A stretch of 43,785 bases of DNA, from contig CANQAR010000021.1 in NCBI GenBank assembly GCA_947588845.1, positions 1-43,785 of the forward strand, given 5' to 3'. Positions 42,053-43,785 of the stretch are shown in pieces; positions within the stretch are counted from its first letter, which is position 1, and each line of letters opens with the position of its first letter. Both the position numbers and the translations under genes were made by a program. The notes under the pieces were generated by a model, which saw nothing but the letters and a program-made list of their open reading frames with translations, made no database searches and was not told where the DNA came from. Origin of the DNA: an uncultured Lachnospiraceae bacterium (lineage in GTDB: Bacteria; Bacillota; Clostridia; Lachnospirales; Lachnospiraceae).

Positions 42053-42505
42053 CTATGAAAATCTGGAGCCGGAAAAAAGGCTCCAGAGAATCATGAAAAT
42101 CTCAGAAGGAATGCCTGAAAAAAATCCGCTTTTGACGGAGCGCACAAATTCTTCCCGGACTTCTTGGTTGGGAATGAAAACGGATTTCCGGGAAGCGTCG
42201 TAAACGAGATATCCCAGATGAACCAGCAGCGTGAGCACATCATCCCGGCTTTTAAAAGTCGTCATGTCATTCTGAAAAGATCCGGTGTCGACTTCAAAGC
42301 ATTCGCCTCCGAGCATTATGGCGACAGCTTCTCTTAAGCCGTCCAGGTCCAGATCAATGTAGATTTGCAGCGCTTCATACATTTCCGTGCTGGTCCAGTA
42401 ACTTCTGAAGTCATTCTCGGTCAGTGCGTCCGGCAGACTGGATTCGTCCTGCTCAATACGTCCGGGATATGTTTTTTTAAGCTCTGCAAGAACTCTGGAT
42501 TCCAT
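42053..42505 (-). pseudogene. Fragment of an AAA-ATPase-like / PD-(D/E)XK family protein
   Basis: A 150-residue reading frame that matches only the middle of this 500-600 residue family: Y-W-T-S-T-E-M-Y-E near 36, D-L-D-G-L-R-E-A-V near 53, V-D-T-G-S-F-Q-N-D-M-T near 72, then L-L-V-H-L-G-Y-L and I-P-N-Q-E-V. The ATPase part that should precede it and the nuclease part that should follow are absent. Upstream sequence is a dispersed repeat, and the last 20 residues look out of frame. A related gene follows on the other strand. Whether a short product is made is unknown. Confidence 0.7.
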
Positions 42506-42556
42506 ATGAGGTACAAGGTTTTCAGGATTTCGTGAGTACGAAGTGCGGAGAAATCC

Positions 42557-42621
42557 GTGGCATCATGGGGGCAAAATACCTTTTGACCTCAGCATCATGA
42601 CATTGGGGTGTGAACTGTAAC
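42557..42621 (+). repeat. Dispersed hairpin repeat, full copy
   Basis: The stretch 42557-42600 matches 20918-20960 with about four differences (hairpin GGGGGCAAAA...TTTTGACC), and 42598-42621 is identical to 67-90. This copy shows that the two partial copies elsewhere belong to one element. It lies against the truncated 5' end of the adjoining pseudogene. Confidence 0.7.
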
Positions 42622-42710
42622 CAAATCTTCGCCTGTTTTCAGTGGTCATATGGACAATCACCGGAAAAAATATTAAAATAGGTACAAAATCAGGAAAGGA
42701 GAGCCTGAAT

Positions 42711-43785
42711 ATGCTGGTTCGTTTAAAGGAAATGGCAGACAGGTGGCAGGTTTCCCCGCGTCGGATTGCACAGTTTTGCGCGGCCGGAGAAATAAAAGGC
42801 GCCGAGAAAATGGGACGGTACTGGATGGTTCCGGAGGATGCGGCGGTTCCTGAAACGATAAAAAAGGAAAATATGTCAGCTGGGATGGCAAAGCCAAGGA
42901 CGACGAAAATTCTTCCCTGCCCGATAGGCATCACTTCTTATAAGGAGGCCGTTACAGAATGTTATTATGTTGATAAGACTTTGTTTATTAAAGATATTCT
43001 GGATGACCACAGTAAGGTTTATTTATTCACTCGTCCAAGGCGTTTTGGGAAAACTCTGATGATGGATATGGTAAAAACCTTTTTTGAGAAGACAGAAAAA
43101 GATACCTCGGTGTATTTTCAGGAAAAAATGATCTGGAATCAGGATGATGTATACAGACAGTATCAGGGAAAATATCCGGTTATTTATCTTTCCTTTAAGG
43201 ATACCCATTATGAAAAATGGGAGGATATGTATCAGGCTCTTCGGTATGTGATAAAAAAAGAATTTCGGAGACATCGGGAACTGCTGGACAGTAAAACTCT
43301 TCCGGACGAAGAAAAACAATATTTTTCCAGCATATTGAATGAAAAAGTGTCAGAAGCAGGATGTCAGAACGCACTTGGTGAACTGTCCTATATGCTTTCT
43401 TTCCATTATAAGTGTAAAGTGATTGTCATCATAGACGAATATGATACGCCGATTCAGCAGGGATATCTGAACGGATATTATAATCAGGTGACCGGTTTTA
43501 TGCGCAACTTGTTTTCAGCAGTTCTTAAAGATAATGAAAATCTGGAGTTTGGCATTCTCACGGGAGTTCTGCGTATTGCAAAGGAAAGCCTTTTCAGTGG
43601 TCTGAATAATCTGGCAGTTAATACTGTGCTGGATGAAAAATATGCTTCTTATTTTGGTTTTACAGAAGAGGAAGTTTCGACAATTGCCAATTATTACGGA
43701 AAAGCAGGTTCCCTGGAAGAACTGAGAAAATGGTATAATGGTTATCTGTTTGGCAGACAGGAAATCTACAATCCGTGGTCTGTGC
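42711..43785 (+). CDS. AAA-ATPase-like protein with fused N-terminal HTH, cut by window end
   Basis: The gene runs off the window; 358 codons are seen. AAAGGAGAG lies 7 bases before ATG 42711. Residues 1-50 look like a MerR/excisionase-type helix-turn-helix (L-K-E-M-A-D-R-W-Q-V-S...G-R-Y-W-M-V-P). The rest is an AAA-ATPase-like domain: K-P-x...Y-V-D-K-T-L-F-I near 87, Walker A R-P-R-R-F-G-K-T-L near 108, Walker B V-I-I-D-E-Y-D-T-P-I near 242, and the W-Y-N-G-Y motif near 344. Family members carry a C-terminal PD-(D/E)XK nuclease domain, expected beyond the window. They are abundant, often multi-copy genes in gut anaerobes, with unknown function. Confidence 0.85.
   Translation, partial: MLVRLKEMADRWQVSPRRIAQFCAAGEIKGAEKMGRYWMVPEDAAVPETIKKENMSAGMAKPRTTKILPCPIGITSYKEAVTECYYVDKTLFIKDILDDHSKVYLFTRPRRFGKTLMMDMVKTFFEKTEKDTSVYFQEKMIWNQDDVYRQYQGKYPVIYLSFKDTHYEKWEDMYQALRYVIKKEFRRHRELLDSKTLPDEEKQYFSSILNEKVSEAGCQNALGELSYMLSFHYKCKVIVIIDEYDTPIQQGYLNGYYNQVTGFMRNLFSAVLKDNENLEFGILTGVLRIAKESLFSGLNNLAVNTVLDEKYASYFGFTEEEVSTIANYYGKAGSLEELRKWYNGYLFGRQEIYNPWSV

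Overview
The window looks like chromosomal DNA of a gut-type Firmicute, most likely Lachnospiraceae (Clostridium cluster XIVa). The signs are AGGAGG-type ribosome sites, sigma-A promoters close to TTGACA-N17-TATAAT, a CIRCE element, a class B sortase, DUF4250 and DUF2325 proteins, and protein sequences of clostridial type (clpB, ftsH, asnS, cca, rsmA). I saw no rRNA, tRNA, CRISPR array, integrase or complete insertion sequence. The species cannot be fixed from sequence alone.

Layout. (1) 0.2-8.9 kb: surface polysaccharide block on the + strand: a small membrane protein, a membrane-anchored polysaccharide deacetylase, rfbB and rfbC (dTDP-sugar synthesis), a Wzm/Wzt-like ABC exporter with a C-terminal cargo domain, and a large methyltransferase fused to a kinase-like domain. 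(2) 8.9-14.3 kb: asnS, a VanR/VanS-like two-component pair, a Sir2 deacetylase and a class B sortase. (3) 14.5-17.7 kb: a DUF2325 gene with two metalloregulator-like operators, a cold-shock gene with a long structured leader, a small membrane protein and cca. (4) 18-23.7 kb: two tandem secreted trigger-factor-like isomerases and clpB. (5) 23.9-28.6 kb: the most unusual block. On the minus strand lie a TIR domain - membrane helix - eight RCC1 repeats protein, a DHH/DHHA1 phosphoesterase with an extra C-terminal half, and a stand-alone RyR domain protein overlapping it by 4 bases. The promoter is divergent with that of a DUF4250 gene, which is followed by a dead RelE/ParE toxin remnant. (6) 28.8-38.4 kb: MATE exporter, ftsH with a long degenerate tail, tatD, an AlbA_2/Schlafen-like gene with in-frame 21-bp repeats, rsmA, a CIRCE-controlled hsp20, and a small coiled-coil protein. 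(7) 39-43.8 kb: a divergent ClpP-like protease next to a stand-alone VirD4/TraG-like ATPase, an orphan NADAR-type ADP-ribosyl-guanosine hydrolase (antitoxin type), a decayed AAA-ATPase-like gene fragment, and the first two thirds of an intact-looking relative with an HTH fused at its N-terminus.

How the genes may work together. Block 1 probably makes, modifies and exports a rhamnose-type or related cell-wall glycan. Block 5 reads as a possible NAD-nucleotide signalling or defence module: an outward-facing beta-propeller linked to a cytosolic TIR enzyme, plus a phosphoesterase and a RyR domain that could degrade and bind the product. Block 7 could be a second unusual module in which a hexameric ATPase serves a ClpP-like peptidase. 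Both proposals are inference from domains and order.

A two-hairpin dispersed repeat occurs at five intergenic loci. Its stems keep pairing although the bases change, so the structure seems to be under selection.
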